Shown piece by piece: positions 9,652 to 18,485 of a DNA stretch of 64,000 nucleotides. Origin of the DNA: Phycisphaerales bacterium. Its GTDB lineage: Bacteria > Planctomycetota > Phycisphaerae > Phycisphaerales > SM1A02. A model generated the notes under the pieces. That model was given only the letters and a program-made list of their open reading frames with translations. It had not been told where the DNA came from and searched no databases. Within the stretch, counting starts at the first letter, position 1. Each line of letters starts with the position of its first letter. The stretch lies in contig JASMLR010000002.1 of NCBI GenBank assembly GCA_030748575.1, positions 213,939 through 277,938 of the forward strand, written 5' to 3'. A program made the position numbers and the translations under genes.

Positions 9652-9653
9652 CC

Positions 9654-9682
9654 TTGCCCGTGGTCCCGCTCGCCTGTACGCT
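9654..9682 (+). promoter_or_regulatory. Promoter of tRNA-Phe
   Basis: TTGCCC at 9654-9659, a 17-bp spacer and TACGCT at 9677-9682, ending 11 bp before the tRNA. This is a well-formed sigma-70-type promoter and one of the best in the window. Confidence 0.75.
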
Positions 9683-9693
9683 GTGCCGCCTCC

Positions 9694-9766
9694 GGCGAGG
9701 TAGCTCAGTTGGTAGAGCACGGCATTGAAAATGCCGGTGTCCCCGGTTCAAGTCCGGGTCTCGCCA
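9694..9766 (+). tRNA. tRNA-Phe (GAA)
   Basis: Full cloverleaf. The acceptor stem GGCGAGG pairs with TCTCGCC (one G-U at the base), D-stem GCTC/GAGC, anticodon stem CGGCA/TGCCG with loop TTGAAAA giving anticodon GAA, and T-stem CCCGG/CCGGG with loop TTCAAGT. The discriminator is A and the CCA end is not encoded. A short GGG-loop-CCC hairpin followed by five T residues lies just downstream (about 9773-9789) and may terminate it. Confidence 0.97.
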
Positions 9767-9963
9767 TTTCCGGGTGTTCCCATTTTTCTTGCTTGCTCGT
9801 GCGGCGGCCTGCCGGCCTCCTCAGACTGGTCCCCTCGAACGGGTCCCCTCAACCTGATCCCTTCAAGCAGGCCCTCACCCGCCACGGGCAAGGCAACGCG
9901 TTCGTTGCGGCGCCTTCCGGGCTGCATGGGCAGGCGATTCCGCTCACCGCATCCTGGCCCGTC

Positions 9964-10746
9964 CTAGCGCGGCGCGATTCGCCTGGCCGGAGGCTCCACA
10001 CGCACGTCAGCCAGGGCCGGGAACGACGCCCGCCACGCGCGGATCGCGTCAACGTCAATCTCTGACGTGACGACCTCGGGTGCCGCGCCGCCTTCGGCCA
10101 GAATGATGCCCTGGTGGTCGACGATCAGAGATCCGCCCCCATACTCCCGATGTGGGTCGCGTCCGGTTCGATTACACGCGATGACCGCCGCCTGATTCTC
10201 GATGGCTCGTGCCATGGACAGGGTTCGCCAGTGATGTCCTCGGCCGCTCGGCCAATTCGCGATCACCGCGAAGACCTCCGCCCCGGCCGCGGAGGCCGCG
10301 CGGAACGACTCCGGAAAGCGGAGGTCATAACAGATCAGGGGGCAGAAACTGACGCCGTCGATTTCAAACACGGTGGCTGCCTCGCCGCCCTGATAGGCCC
10401 GCTGCTCCTGTCCGGCGGTATAGGGGTGGAGCTTCTCCGCGGTGCCTACCAGCGTGCCGTCAGGCGATGCCAGGCCTGCGACATTGCGGCCGGCGGCTTC
10501 GCGCCGCTCAGGCCAGCCATGCAGGACCCAGCATTGGAGGTCGGCCGCCAGCGACGTGGCCCAGGCGGCGGATTGGTCGTCGACGATCCGGTCCAGGGCG
10601 AGGCTGAATCCCACATCACCCAGTTCCGGCAGGACGATCAGATCGCCCTGGCGGACATCCGCCGTGGCGATCAGGGCCTCTGCGGTGGCGTGGCTCGCCT
10701 GCTTGTCCTCCCAGGCGATGTCGTACTGGATGCAGTGAATTCGCAT
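9964..10746 (-). CDS. Carbon-nitrogen hydrolase (nitrilase family, omega-amidase-like)
   Basis: 260 residues from the ATG at 10746. The Glu-Lys-Cys triad is complete: Glu in VLPELGDVGF, Lys in AEKLHPYT, Cys in ICYDLRFPE. The last motif is typical of the omega-amidase/YafV branch, which deaminates alpha-keto acid amides such as ketoglutaramate. Soluble and cytosolic. It sits alone between two tRNA genes, with tRNA-His immediately upstream on the same strand; a TATCGG-like -10 lies about 11 nt before the start. Family assignment is firm; the exact substrate is not. Confidence 0.92.
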   Translation of the reverse strand: MRIHCIQYDIAWEDKQASHATAEALIATADVRQGDLIVLPELGDVGFSLALDRIVDDQSAAWATSLAADLQCWVLHGWPERREAAGRNVAGLASPDGTLVGTAEKLHPYTAGQEQRAYQGGEAATVFEIDGVSFCPLICYDLRFPESFRAASAAGAEVFAVIANWPSGRGHHWRTLSMARAIENQAAVIACNRTGRDPHREYGGGSLIVDHQGIILAEGGAAPEVVTSEIDVDAIRAWRASFPALADVRVEPPARRIAPR

Positions 10747-10780
10747 GAGGGAGGGGCCGATAGGACGCGGAGGCAAGAAG

Positions 10781-10853
10781 GGCGACCGACGGGATTTGAA
10801 CCCGCGACATCCTGGACCACAACCAGGTGCTCTACCCCTGAGCTACGGTCGCC
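10781..10853 (-). tRNA. tRNA-His (GTG)
   Basis: On the minus strand: G-1, acceptor GCGACCG pairing with CGGTCGC, D-stem GCTC/GAGC, anticodon stem CCTGG/CCAGG with loop TTGTGGT (anticodon GTG), T-stem GCGGG/CCCGT, discriminator C. G-1 is encoded opposite the discriminator C, the normal bacterial identity signal for histidine tRNA. CCA is not encoded. A TACCCT box about 16 nt upstream may be its -10 element. Confidence 0.97.
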
Positions 10854-10939
10854 AGTGCAGCCCGGCAGGGTACCCGCTCAGGGACCCTGATCGCCATCCT
10901 TCACGCCTGTTTTTTGAGGTGCGGAGGGGGTCGGTTCGA

Positions 10940-10945
10940 TACACT
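10940..10945 (+). promoter_or_regulatory. Candidate -10 box for pckA
   Basis: TACACT preceded by TCGA, about 60 nt before the pckA start, which leaves room for a leader with a ribosome site. No clear -35 at 16-18 bp was found. Confidence 0.35.
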
Positions 10946-11006
10946 TTCCCTCTTGTCCCCATTTCGGCCCTGCGTGAAGCGGGCCGATTCGATCGGAGCG
11001 AAGATC

Positions 11007-12584
11007 ATGCCCACCGCACCTGCCGCCTCGCCCGCCTTCTCGACCACAGTTCACGCCAACAGGCCCGCAGCATGGCTCATTGAAGAAGCCATCAAGCGAG
11101 GTGAAGGGGTACTCGCCGCCAACGGCGCGCTCGCGGTTGACACGGGCGAGCGTACGGGCAGAAGCCCGAAGGACAAGTACCTCGAAGATACGCCGGGCAT
11201 TCATGACTCCATCGACTGGGGCGCCGTCAACAGGCCCATCGATCCAGAGCAGTTTGCCGAGCTTGAGCAGATGGCGATCGAACATCTGAATGGCCGGGAG
11301 TCGCTGTATCGGTTTGATGGCTACTGCGGCGCCGACCCCGAGTATCGCCTCAAGGTCACCGCCTGGACCGAGTTCGCGTGGCATTGCCAGTTCGCTTCGA
11401 CATTGTTCATCAAGGCCGCAGTTGAAGAACTTCCCGACTTCGACGCGGACTGGACGATTCTCAACGCAGCAACGCTCCAGATTGATGACTGGGAATCGCG
11501 CGGGTTGAATGGCCCGGTGGCGATCATTCAGTCGCTGGAGCAGAAGAAGGTCATCATTCTCGGGACTGAGTATGCCGGCGAGATGAAGAAGTCCATCTTC
11601 TTCGCCATGAACTATGACATGCCCGATGTCGACGTGTTCCCGATGCACTGCTCGGCCAACGTTGCGGCGGCTGACGAATCCAACGTCGCGCTCTTCTTCG
11701 GCCTCTCGGGTACCGGCAAGACGACCTTGTCGGCCGACCCGGACCGCCCCCTCATTGGAGACGATGAGCACGGCTGGTCGGACCGCGGCGTCTTCAACTT
11801 TGAAGGTGGCTGCTATGCCAAGTGCATCAAACTGACTGAGGAAGGCGAGCCCCAGATCTGGAACGCCATCCGGTTCGGCTCGGTCCTCGAGAACACCGTG
11901 CTTGACGATCAGAGCCGCGTCCCGGACTACGACCGCTCGGACAAGACGGAGAACACACGGGTGACGTATCCGGTGGAGTACATCCCCGGCGCGAAGATCC
12001 CGTCGATGGGATCGCACCCGAAGAACGTGATCTTTCTCACCGCCGACGCCTTCGGAGTTCTTCCGCCGGTGTCGCTGTTGACCCGTGAGCAGGCGATGTA
12101 CTACTTCGTCAACGGTTACACGTCGAAGCTGGCCGGAACCGAGGCTGGCGTCACCGAGCCACAGCCGAACTTCAGCCCGTGTTTCGGTGGACCATTCCTT
12201 CCCCGGCCGCCCATGGTCTACGCCACCTGGCTTGACCGGCGTGTCCGTGAGCAGGGGGCCAACGTCTGGCTGCTCAACACGGGATGGACCGGCGGTGCCT
12301 ACGGCACCGGCCACCGGTTCAAGTTGCCGTGGACGCGAGCCTTCGTCTCCGCGATCCTTGACGGCTCGCTGCAGCATGCGACCTGGACCGCGGACCCGAT
12401 CTTTGGGCTGCGGACGCCGGACGCGTGCCCAGGCGTGCCCAGTGACGTGCTGGTGGCGCGTCAGACCTGGGCGGACACGGCCGCCTATGACGCCGCCGCC
12501 ACCGATCTGGCCGCGAGGTTCAGGGCCAATGATGCCGCGTACGCGTTGGCCGATGAGGTCAGAGCGGCCGGCCCGACCTGCTGA
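11007..12584 (+). CDS. pckA: Phosphoenolpyruvate carboxykinase (ATP)
   Basis: 525 residues. It converts oxaloacetate and ATP to PEP, ADP and CO2, the entry step of gluconeogenesis from TCA intermediates. Visible elements are the substrate loop GRSPKDKYLED (51-61), the Walker A-like GLSGTGKTTLSADP (232-245), the metal site DDEHGW (252-257) and the C-terminal FGLRTPDACPGVP. The start is the ATG at 11007 with GGAG about 9 nt upstream; in-frame codons further upstream have no family similarity. Monocistronic: a 305-bp gap follows. Confidence 0.97.
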   Translation: MPTAPAASPAFSTTVHANRPAAWLIEEAIKRGEGVLAANGALAVDTGERTGRSPKDKYLEDTPGIHDSIDWGAVNRPIDPEQFAELEQMAIEHLNGRESLYRFDGYCGADPEYRLKVTAWTEFAWHCQFASTLFIKAAVEELPDFDADWTILNAATLQIDDWESRGLNGPVAIIQSLEQKKVIILGTEYAGEMKKSIFFAMNYDMPDVDVFPMHCSANVAAADESNVALFFGLSGTGKTTLSADPDRPLIGDDEHGWSDRGVFNFEGGCYAKCIKLTEEGEPQIWNAIRFGSVLENTVLDDQSRVPDYDRSDKTENTRVTYPVEYIPGAKIPSMGSHPKNVIFLTADAFGVLPPVSLLTREQAMYYFVNGYTSKLAGTEAGVTEPQPNFSPCFGGPFLPRPPMVYATWLDRRVREQGANVWLLNTGWTGGAYGTGHRFKLPWTRAFVSAILDGSLQHATWTADPIFGLRTPDACPGVPSDVLVARQTWADTAAYDAAATDLAARFRANDAAYALADEVRAAGPTC

Positions 12585-12889
12585 CCGCTCGCCATCTGCC
12601 AGCTCAGGGGGGCAGGGCAGCCGCCCGCGGGCCCGATATGGCCAGCAAGGCGAGGGCCTCCCGGGGCCGGGCCTCGCATCACGCGAATCTCATTATAGGC
12701 CATCCTCCGCCGCGAACCCGCTTTTTCGGTCGTTGCGTGGGGGTGGGTCGTTCCAATCATGCATGAAATGCGGATTCTCTCGACTGTTCTCGAAAGAAGT
12801 GTCGGTCCGAATGAACTGTCCATTCGTACGAACCGATGCAGGTCGCGGGACATATGAGTTCCCAACCGCTGACGAGGACCCCACATTCC
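12585..12889. other. Intergenic region with inverted repeats before the HTH-receiver gene
   Basis: No credible gene. The first half holds GC-rich inverted stretches. The second half is less GC-rich than its surroundings and contains a perfect 10-bp palindrome TTCGTACGAA (12823-12832). It also has a larger imperfect inverted repeat: TCGGT plus CGAATG on the left (12802-12813) matched by CATTCG plus ACCGA on the right (12821-12836). A related TTCTCGAA lies near 12787-12794. These are candidate operator sites for the regulator that follows. A TATAGG-like -10 lies near 12693. Confidence 0.45.
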
Positions 12890-13468
12890 ATGACAATGTT
12901 CGACAAAGACGTATTCACCACCGGCGAAGTTGCCAAGATCTGCAATGTCGCAGCCCGAACCGTGAGCAAGTGGTTCGACTCGGGCCAGTTGCAGGGCTAC
13001 AGAATTCCGGGCTCCAAAGACCGCCGCATTCCCGTGGCCAACCTCATGCAATTCATGAAGTCACACGGCATCCCACTGGACGGTCTGATGTCCGGGGCAA
13101 CCCGTGTACTCATCTGCGATACCGATCAATCGGTGTGCGATACGCTCGGCCAGGTGCTGGGCGATGAGACCAACTACGACGTCCGCACGTGCTCCGACCA
13201 GTTTGCACTCGGCGTTGAGTGTGAACGGTTCCGACCGCATGTGGTGCTGGTCGACATGGGCCTGCCGAGTTTCGACGCTTCAGGTTTCATGAAGTCGGTT
13301 CGGGGCGTGGACGATCTCAGCGGTACCCGTGTCGTCGCCATGTGCGGTGGCATGACCGATGGCCAATCCGCGTCGCTGGGCCGCTTCGGCTTCGACGGCT
13401 CGCTCCGTAAGCCCTTCACGGTCAGGCAGGTCATTGACTGCATCGAGCAGGCCAACGCCGTCGTCTGA
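12890..13468 (+). CDS. HTH (MerR/excisionase type) fused to response-regulator receiver
   Basis: 192 residues from the ATG at 12890, chosen because GAGGA lies 11 nt upstream. Residues about 5-60 form a MerR/BldC-type winged helix (TTGEVAKICNVAARTVSKWF, then a basic wing GYRIPGSKDRRIP). A receiver domain follows (about 68-190) with the acidic pair in ICDTD, the phospho-acceptor Asp in VLVDMGLP and the conserved Lys in LRKPFT, so phosphorylation looks possible. This is an inverted order compared with common response regulators. No histidine kinase is nearby, so it is an orphan. The upstream palindrome may be its own operator (inference). Confidence 0.88.
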   Translation: MTMFDKDVFTTGEVAKICNVAARTVSKWFDSGQLQGYRIPGSKDRRIPVANLMQFMKSHGIPLDGLMSGATRVLICDTDQSVCDTLGQVLGDETNYDVRTCSDQFALGVECERFRPHVVLVDMGLPSFDASGFMKSVRGVDDLSGTRVVAMCGGMTDGQSASLGRFGFDGSLRKPFTVRQVIDCIEQANAVV

Positions 13469-13576
13469 CCCACGCGTTTCAATTCAACGACTCACCATGC
13501 GGGAGTTCGGCCTCGGCCGGGCTCCCGTGTGGCTGCGCGGGCGGCCACCCCATCCCGGCACGCCCTGCGGCTCGTC

Positions 13577-13582
13577 TACCAT
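13577..13582 (+). promoter_or_regulatory. -10 box TACCAT close to nadE start
   Basis: TACCAT ends 6 nt before the GTG start of nadE and no ribosome site fits between them, so the transcript would start at or next to the start codon. No convincing -35. Confidence 0.5.
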
Positions 13583-13588
13583 GCTTCC

Positions 13589-15259
13589 GTGCGGATATCG
13601 ACTCCGAGATTCGACCCAACGGTCGGCGACGTGGCCGGCAACGCTCGCTTGATGCTGGAGTGCGCCGAGTCGGCGGTCGCCGCCGGCGCGCATGTCCTGC
13701 TCTTGCCTGAACTAGCCATGAGCGGCTATCCCCCTCGGGACTTGCTGCTCCGCGAAGGCTTTGTTGCTTCGTGCGAAGCGGAACTCGATCGGCTCGCATT
13801 GATGCTCCCGCCGGAACTGCTTGTGCTGGTAGGCAGCCCGGTTCGCGGCGGCGGCCCGCTCGTTCACAACGCCCTGGTCGGCCTGCGCGGCGGCGAACGG
13901 GTGGTGACCGCGGTCAAGCGGTTGATGCCGGACTACGACGTGTTCGACGAGGATCGGTGGTTCGCTCCCGGGCACGAGGCGGCCGTCGTGGAACATCGCG
14001 GCCTTCGGTTGGGTCTGCTCGTGTGCGAAGATCTCTGGCAGGGGGGCGATGCCGAAGTGGATGTGTTCTGGCCATGTGATCCGGTCGCTGAACTGCTCGC
14101 GGCCGGGTGCCATGCGTTGTTGGCGGCGTCGGCAAGCCCGTGGGTCGCCGGTGGCAAAGGGCAGCGGCAGATCGAACGCGTGCGAAGCGTGGCAGCAGCG
14201 GGTGGCGTGGACGTCGTGGCCGTCAATCAGGCGGGTGCCAACGATGACCTGGTGTTCGGGGGTGAAGTCGTGCATGCTGGCGGTGATGGACGCCTGCGGT
14301 CCGGCCGGTTCCCATTCTGCGCTCGTGACCACGAGTTGGTCATCCAGTTCGGCGGCCCGCCCGCCGACGTCCAACCTCCCTGGCCGGACGACCTGGTCAG
14401 ACCCTTTGCCCTTCGGGAAGCAATTCGTGGCTATGTCGGCAAGACCGGCAGCCACGGCGTGCTGGTCGGATTGAGTGGAGGCATCGATTCGGCGGTCACG
14501 GCGGCGCTGGCCGTTGCCGCGATCGGACCGCATCGCGTCCGGGGTGTGGCGATGCCCTCGCGGTACTCATCGGACGCGAGCCTGGAGGATGCGCAGGCGC
14601 TGTGCGAGGCCCTCGGCATGAATGCCCCGGATGTACTGGCCATCGAGCCCGCGCATGATGCCGCTCGGAAGACGCTCGAGGCCGCCGCGATCGACGTCTC
14701 CGACGGTGACCTCACGGACCAGAACATTCAGGCGAGGGTGCGCGGGCAGTTGCTGATGGCGATGTCCAATGCGCTCGGCTCGCTTGTGTTGCCGACGGGA
14801 AACAAGTCCGAACTCGCCGTCGGGTACGCGACCCTCTATGGGGACATGTGCGGCGCGCTGGCCGTGCTTGGAGATGTTCGGAAGACGGAGGTTCAGGCGA
14901 TGGCGGCCGCGATGAACGCGCAGCCACATCTGCTGGGCTTTGAGCGTCCGCCCATTCCGGTTCGGACGATCGATCGCCCGCCCTCTGCGGAGTTGGCGCC
15001 GGACCAGCGGGACGATGACAGCCTGCCTCCCTACGACGTGCTGGACGGGATCATCGAGCAGATCGTGGATTGGGACCGGTCGGTGGAAGCGGCGGCGGAG
15101 ACGCTTGGGCTCGACGCCGAGTTTGTGGCGACCTGGGCCAGGCGGATTGATCGCAATGAGTTCAAGCGGTGGCAGGCTGCGATGATCCCCAAAGTGTCGC
15201 GGCGCGCCTTCGGCCGCGGTCGCCGCTGGCCGATCGTGGCCCGGCCGTCGGGCGGCTGA
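13589..15259 (+). CDS. nadE: Glutamine-dependent NAD+ synthetase
   Basis: 556 residues. It makes NAD from nicotinic acid adenine dinucleotide using glutamine as nitrogen donor. The N-terminal nitrilase-type glutaminase has its triad: Glu41 (LPELAMSGYP), Lys110 (VKRLMPDYDVF), Cys146 (VCEDLW). The C-terminal synthetase carries the pyrophosphate loop LSGGIDSA (295-302) and TGNKSELAVGYATLYGD. I place the start at GTG 13589 because the family begins directly with a strand leading into FDPTVGDVAGN; the in-frame start at 13529 adds 20 unrelated residues. Only 32 bp separate it from mutL. Confidence 0.94.
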   Translation: MRISTPRFDPTVGDVAGNARLMLECAESAVAAGAHVLLLPELAMSGYPPRDLLLREGFVASCEAELDRLALMLPPELLVLVGSPVRGGGPLVHNALVGLRGGERVVTAVKRLMPDYDVFDEDRWFAPGHEAAVVEHRGLRLGLLVCEDLWQGGDAEVDVFWPCDPVAELLAAGCHALLAASASPWVAGGKGQRQIERVRSVAAAGGVDVVAVNQAGANDDLVFGGEVVHAGGDGRLRSGRFPFCARDHELVIQFGGPPADVQPPWPDDLVRPFALREAIRGYVGKTGSHGVLVGLSGGIDSAVTAALAVAAIGPHRVRGVAMPSRYSSDASLEDAQALCEALGMNAPDVLAIEPAHDAARKTLEAAAIDVSDGDLTDQNIQARVRGQLLMAMSNALGSLVLPTGNKSELAVGYATLYGDMCGALAVLGDVRKTEVQAMAAAMNAQPHLLGFERPPIPVRTIDRPPSAELAPDQRDDDSLPPYDVLDGIIEQIVDWDRSVEAAAETLGLDAEFVATWARRIDRNEFKRWQAAMIPKVSRRAFGRGRRWPIVARPSGG

Positions 15260-15278
15260 TCCCCAGCCGGCGCCGGAC

Positions 15279-15284
15279 TACCAT
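15279..15284 (+). promoter_or_regulatory. -10 box TACCAT close to mutL start
   Basis: TACCAT ends 7 nt before the mutL ATG at 15292, the same geometry as at nadE. The mRNA is predicted to be leaderless. Confidence 0.5.
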
Positions 15285-15291
15285 TGCTCCT

Positions 15292-17028
15292 ATGCCCATC
15301 CGCCTGCTGCCACCAGTTGTCGTCAATCAGATCGCGGCGGGGGAGGTGGTCGAGCGGCCTGCAAGCGTCGTCAAGGAGTTGATCGACAACGCCCTCGACG
15401 CAGGCGCGACGCGCATCGAAGTGCTGGTGGAGGCCGGGGGCGTCGCGTCCATCGAGGTGATCGACGACGGCTGCGGCATTCCCATGGATGAACTTCCGCT
15501 TGCCATCGCCTCGCACGCGACCAGCAAGGTATGCACGCTGGGAGATCTGGAGCACATTGCAACGATGGGGTTCCGCGGGGAGGCGCTGGCCAGCATCGGT
15601 TCCGTGGCTCGCCTGAGCATTCGCAGTCGGCCGTCAGGCGAGGACGCGGGCGGTGAGATCATCGTCGATCACGGAGAGACTGCCGAGCCGCGGCCCGCCG
15701 CGTGCCCGCCGGGAACCCGCGTTCGGATTGACGGGCTCTTCGGACGTGTGCCGGCCCGCCGCAAGTTTCTCAAGTCTGCGCAGGCCGAGACAACGCGCAT
15801 TCGGCGGGTTGTTCGCGATCTCGCGGCGGCCAATCCTGAGACGCACTTCAGCCTCGCGTCCGGTGCTCGCGTGTTGTTGGATCTTCCGCCCGCAGCGCCC
15901 GAGGCTCGCGTCGCTGCCATCCTCGGCGCCGACATTGCCGGTCGCATGCTCCCCATCTCCGCAGCGGCCGAGGGTGTGGCGATCAGCGGGCTCGTGGGCC
16001 GGCCTGACGTTGCGCGGCCAACGGCCCAGCACCAGATCCTGTGCCTCAACGGACGCCCGATTGTGGACAAGAGCCTGCGGCACGCGATCAAGGAGGCGTA
16101 CCGAGGCCTGATTGAGCCCGGCCGGCACCCCACGGTGGCGGTGTTTCTCTCCATTCCTCCGGACCGCGTCGATGTCAACGTGCATCCCGCCAAGACGGAG
16201 GTGCGGCTGCGGGACGACCGGCTGGTCTTCTCCACCCTTCGGCGGTGCATCGAGTCCGCCCTGCAGGCGGCGGACATCGTTCCGGCGGTCACCATTCCGG
16301 ATGCGTCACCAGCCAAGTCGGCTGCGCCACCGGCGTTGTTCGGACGGTCGGCGGCGGGAGGTGCCCCCGGGTTCTCCCCGGTTGCAGCCAGGGCGGCCGT
16401 GGGGCCAGTTGGCGAGCGTGATGAGGGAGCGCCCGTGTCAATCGTGCAGGCGGCCCGCCCGGCGATTCAGGTCCATCGCATGTTTCTCGTCACCGAAGAC
16501 GCTGAGGGCGTCCTCATCATCGACCAGCACGCCCTGCATGAACGCGTGATGTTCGAGCGGCTCTTCGATCGGATCTCGGAAGCGAAGCTTCCATCGCAGC
16601 GGCTGCTCGTTCCGGAACTGGTCGACGTTTCGGCGGAGACCATCGAGGCCATGGAGGCGATCGGCACCATGCTGGACCGACTGGGGTTCGACCTGGCGGC
16701 GTCGGGTCCGGGCACGGTGGCGGTGCATGCCGTGCCCTCGCTGCTTGCAGAGCGGCGGGTGTCGATCGGCTCGTTTGTTGCGGACCTGCTCGATCGGGCC
16801 GCGGAACTCAGAGACGCGGCCGACGAAGAGACCGCCCTTCGCGACGTGCTGGACATGATGGCCTGCAAGGCGGCGATCAAGGCGGGTGATCCGCTGAACG
16901 AGCGGGAACTTGCGGATCTTCTCTCCATGCGTGAGCAGGTGGAGCGGTCGAGCAATTGCCCGCACGGGCGGCCAACAACGGTGCGGCTGTCCATCGAGGA
17001 ACTCGAGAAGCGATTCGGCAGGCGGTAG
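15292..17028 (+). CDS. mutL: DNA mismatch repair protein MutL
   Basis: 578 residues. The N-terminal GHKL ATPase domain shows IAAGEVVERPASVVKEL with Glu29 and Asn33, then DDGCGI and the GFRGEALASI lid motif. The C-terminal domain carries DQHALHERVMFE, CKAAIKAGD and CPHGRPT, the metal-binding motifs of the endonuclease-type MutL found in bacteria without MutH. It should therefore nick the error-containing strand itself. It follows nadE by 32 bp but has its own -10-like box. Its stop directly abuts the stop of the convergent moaD. Confidence 0.97.
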   Translation: MPIRLLPPVVVNQIAAGEVVERPASVVKELIDNALDAGATRIEVLVEAGGVASIEVIDDGCGIPMDELPLAIASHATSKVCTLGDLEHIATMGFRGEALASIGSVARLSIRSRPSGEDAGGEIIVDHGETAEPRPAACPPGTRVRIDGLFGRVPARRKFLKSAQAETTRIRRVVRDLAAANPETHFSLASGARVLLDLPPAAPEARVAAILGADIAGRMLPISAAAEGVAISGLVGRPDVARPTAQHQILCLNGRPIVDKSLRHAIKEAYRGLIEPGRHPTVAVFLSIPPDRVDVNVHPAKTEVRLRDDRLVFSTLRRCIESALQAADIVPAVTIPDASPAKSAAPPALFGRSAAGGAPGFSPVAARAAVGPVGERDEGAPVSIVQAARPAIQVHRMFLVTEDAEGVLIIDQHALHERVMFERLFDRISEAKLPSQRLLVPELVDVSAETIEAMEAIGTMLDRLGFDLAASGPGTVAVHAVPSLLAERRVSIGSFVADLLDRAAELRDAADEETALRDVLDMMACKAAIKAGDPLNERELADLLSMREQVERSSNCPHGRPTTVRLSIEELEKRFGRR

Positions 17029-17274
17029 TCAGCCGCCACTGACGGGCGGGATGATCGCGACGCGGTCGCCGGCCGCTACCGGGTGAGAAGCGTCTGCATA
17101 GTGTTCGTTGACGGCGACTGCGAGGCTGCTGCGCATCTGGGCGATGATGTCGTGCCGCTCGGAGAGGAGGTCGAGCACGTCTTTGACGGATTCGACGTCG
17201 GAGGCGGCCAGAGTTTCTGCGCGTTGGTCGATGGTGCTTGCGAGTATGGCGAAGTACTGCACGGTGATCGTCAT
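17029..17274 (-). CDS. moaD: Molybdopterin synthase small subunit MoaD
   Basis: 81 residues, ubiquitin-like fold, ending in the Gly-Gly tail (IIPPVSGG) that is thiocarboxylated and donates sulfur to precursor Z. The start is the ATG at 17274 (MTITVQYFA) with AAGG upstream; the frame remains open upstream but enters the moeA region. It lies 10 bp after moeA, so both are in one transcript. MoaE and the other cofactor genes are not in this window. Confidence 0.93.
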   Translation of the reverse strand: MTITVQYFAILASTIDQRAETLAASDVESVKDVLDLLSERHDIIAQMRSSLAVAVNEHYADASHPVAAGDRVAIIPPVSGG

Positions 17275-17284
17275 GGGGAGCCTT

Positions 17285-18463
17285 TCATGGCCAGCGCGTG
17301 AACGCAACCTCGGTTCCAGCTTCGGCCGATGCTGCCAGTGGCAGACGGATGACGCCTCTGGTCCCGGCCGCGTGGACGAGGTCGCCCGAACCATGCCAGA
17401 CCGGGACGACGGCGGTGTCCGGCTGTGGTGTGCGGGCCGGGCGAAGCATGGTCCGCCGCGGGTTGCACCGAACGGTCTCTTCGAGCCGGACGGTTCGCCA
17501 CCGCGGACCGGCTGGCAGGCCCAATCGGGTTCGCAGGACGGGTGCCAGAAACATGGCCGCGGTCACGAGGGCGGACACCGGGTTGCCAGGAAGGCAGACG
17601 ACGACGCAGTCTCCAAGCACCCCCACGCGTGCGGGCTTGCCCGGCTGCATGCTCACGCCTTGAATGCACCACGTGGTGCCGGCAGCGTCCAGCGCCGCGG
17701 CGATGTGATCGTGTCGGCCGACGCTGATGCCACCGGTCGTCACGATGACGTCTGCCGCAGCGGTCTCGATCGCCGCGTCGACGGCCGCCCGATCGTCTGC
17801 GAGGTGCGAGGCGTCGGCCACTTCGCCGCCGATGCGGTGGATCATCGCGGTGACCATGGGCGCGTTTGAGTTTCGTATGGCGTGCGGCGAGGGGTCGGTT
17901 CCCTCGGCAACCACCTCGTTGCCGCTGGTCAGAATGGCAACCGTCGGCCTTCGGCGGACCAGCACCTTGTCGCGCCCGACCATGGCGGCAATGCCGACCT
18001 CCGCCGGGCCGAGCCGCTGGCCTTCGTGGAGGACGCAGTCGCCTTGCTCAACATCCTCCCCGCGTCGATGAATGTGCATGCCGCGGGGGGGCACCTCGCC
18101 GGTGATCATCATGGGATCGCCGCCATTGGTCTGCTCAATGGGAATCACCGTGTCGCAGTCCGGTGGAACGGCCGCCCCCGTCGAAATGCTCACGCAGGCG
18201 CCCGCGGGAACGCGGGGCGGGTCCTCGTCCCCCGCGCGGACGTCGCCGACGACGGGCCGGGGGCCTGCATCATCGGCGTGGGCGAAGGCATAGCCGTCCA
18301 TCGCGGCGCGGTTGAAGGGTGGCGTGTCGCGGTCGGCGAGCACCGGCTTGGCCAGCACGCGGCCCTCGGCCGTCGGGAGGGGGACTGGATCGCAGTGGGG
18401 CGTGCACGCGCCAATCTGCGCGACGACGTCAAGGGCCTCGTCGAAGTTCATGAGGGCGGCCAT
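17285..18463 (-). CDS. moeA: Molybdopterin molybdenumtransferase MoeA
   Basis: 392 residues, typical length. MoeA inserts molybdate into adenylated molybdopterin. Family motifs: DTPPFNRAAMDGYA near residue 46, ISTGAAVPPDCDTVIPIE, VAILTSGNEV, TTGGISVGRHD, and MQPGKPARVG followed by LPGNPVSALV. It lies 22 bp after the Bfd-like gene and 10 bp before moaD. Confidence 0.96.
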   Translation of the reverse strand: MAALMNFDEALDVVAQIGACTPHCDPVPLPTAEGRVLAKPVLADRDTPPFNRAAMDGYAFAHADDAGPRPVVGDVRAGDEDPPRVPAGACVSISTGAAVPPDCDTVIPIEQTNGGDPMMITGEVPPRGMHIHRRGEDVEQGDCVLHEGQRLGPAEVGIAAMVGRDKVLVRRRPTVAILTSGNEVVAEGTDPSPHAIRNSNAPMVTAMIHRIGGEVADASHLADDRAAVDAAIETAAADVIVTTGGISVGRHDHIAAALDAAGTTWCIQGVSMQPGKPARVGVLGDCVVVCLPGNPVSALVTAAMFLAPVLRTRLGLPAGPRWRTVRLEETVRCNPRRTMLRPARTPQPDTAVVPVWHGSGDLVHAAGTRGVIRLPLAASAEAGTEVAFTRWP

Positions 18464-18485
18464 CGGCGCAGCCTACCACCCGTGC

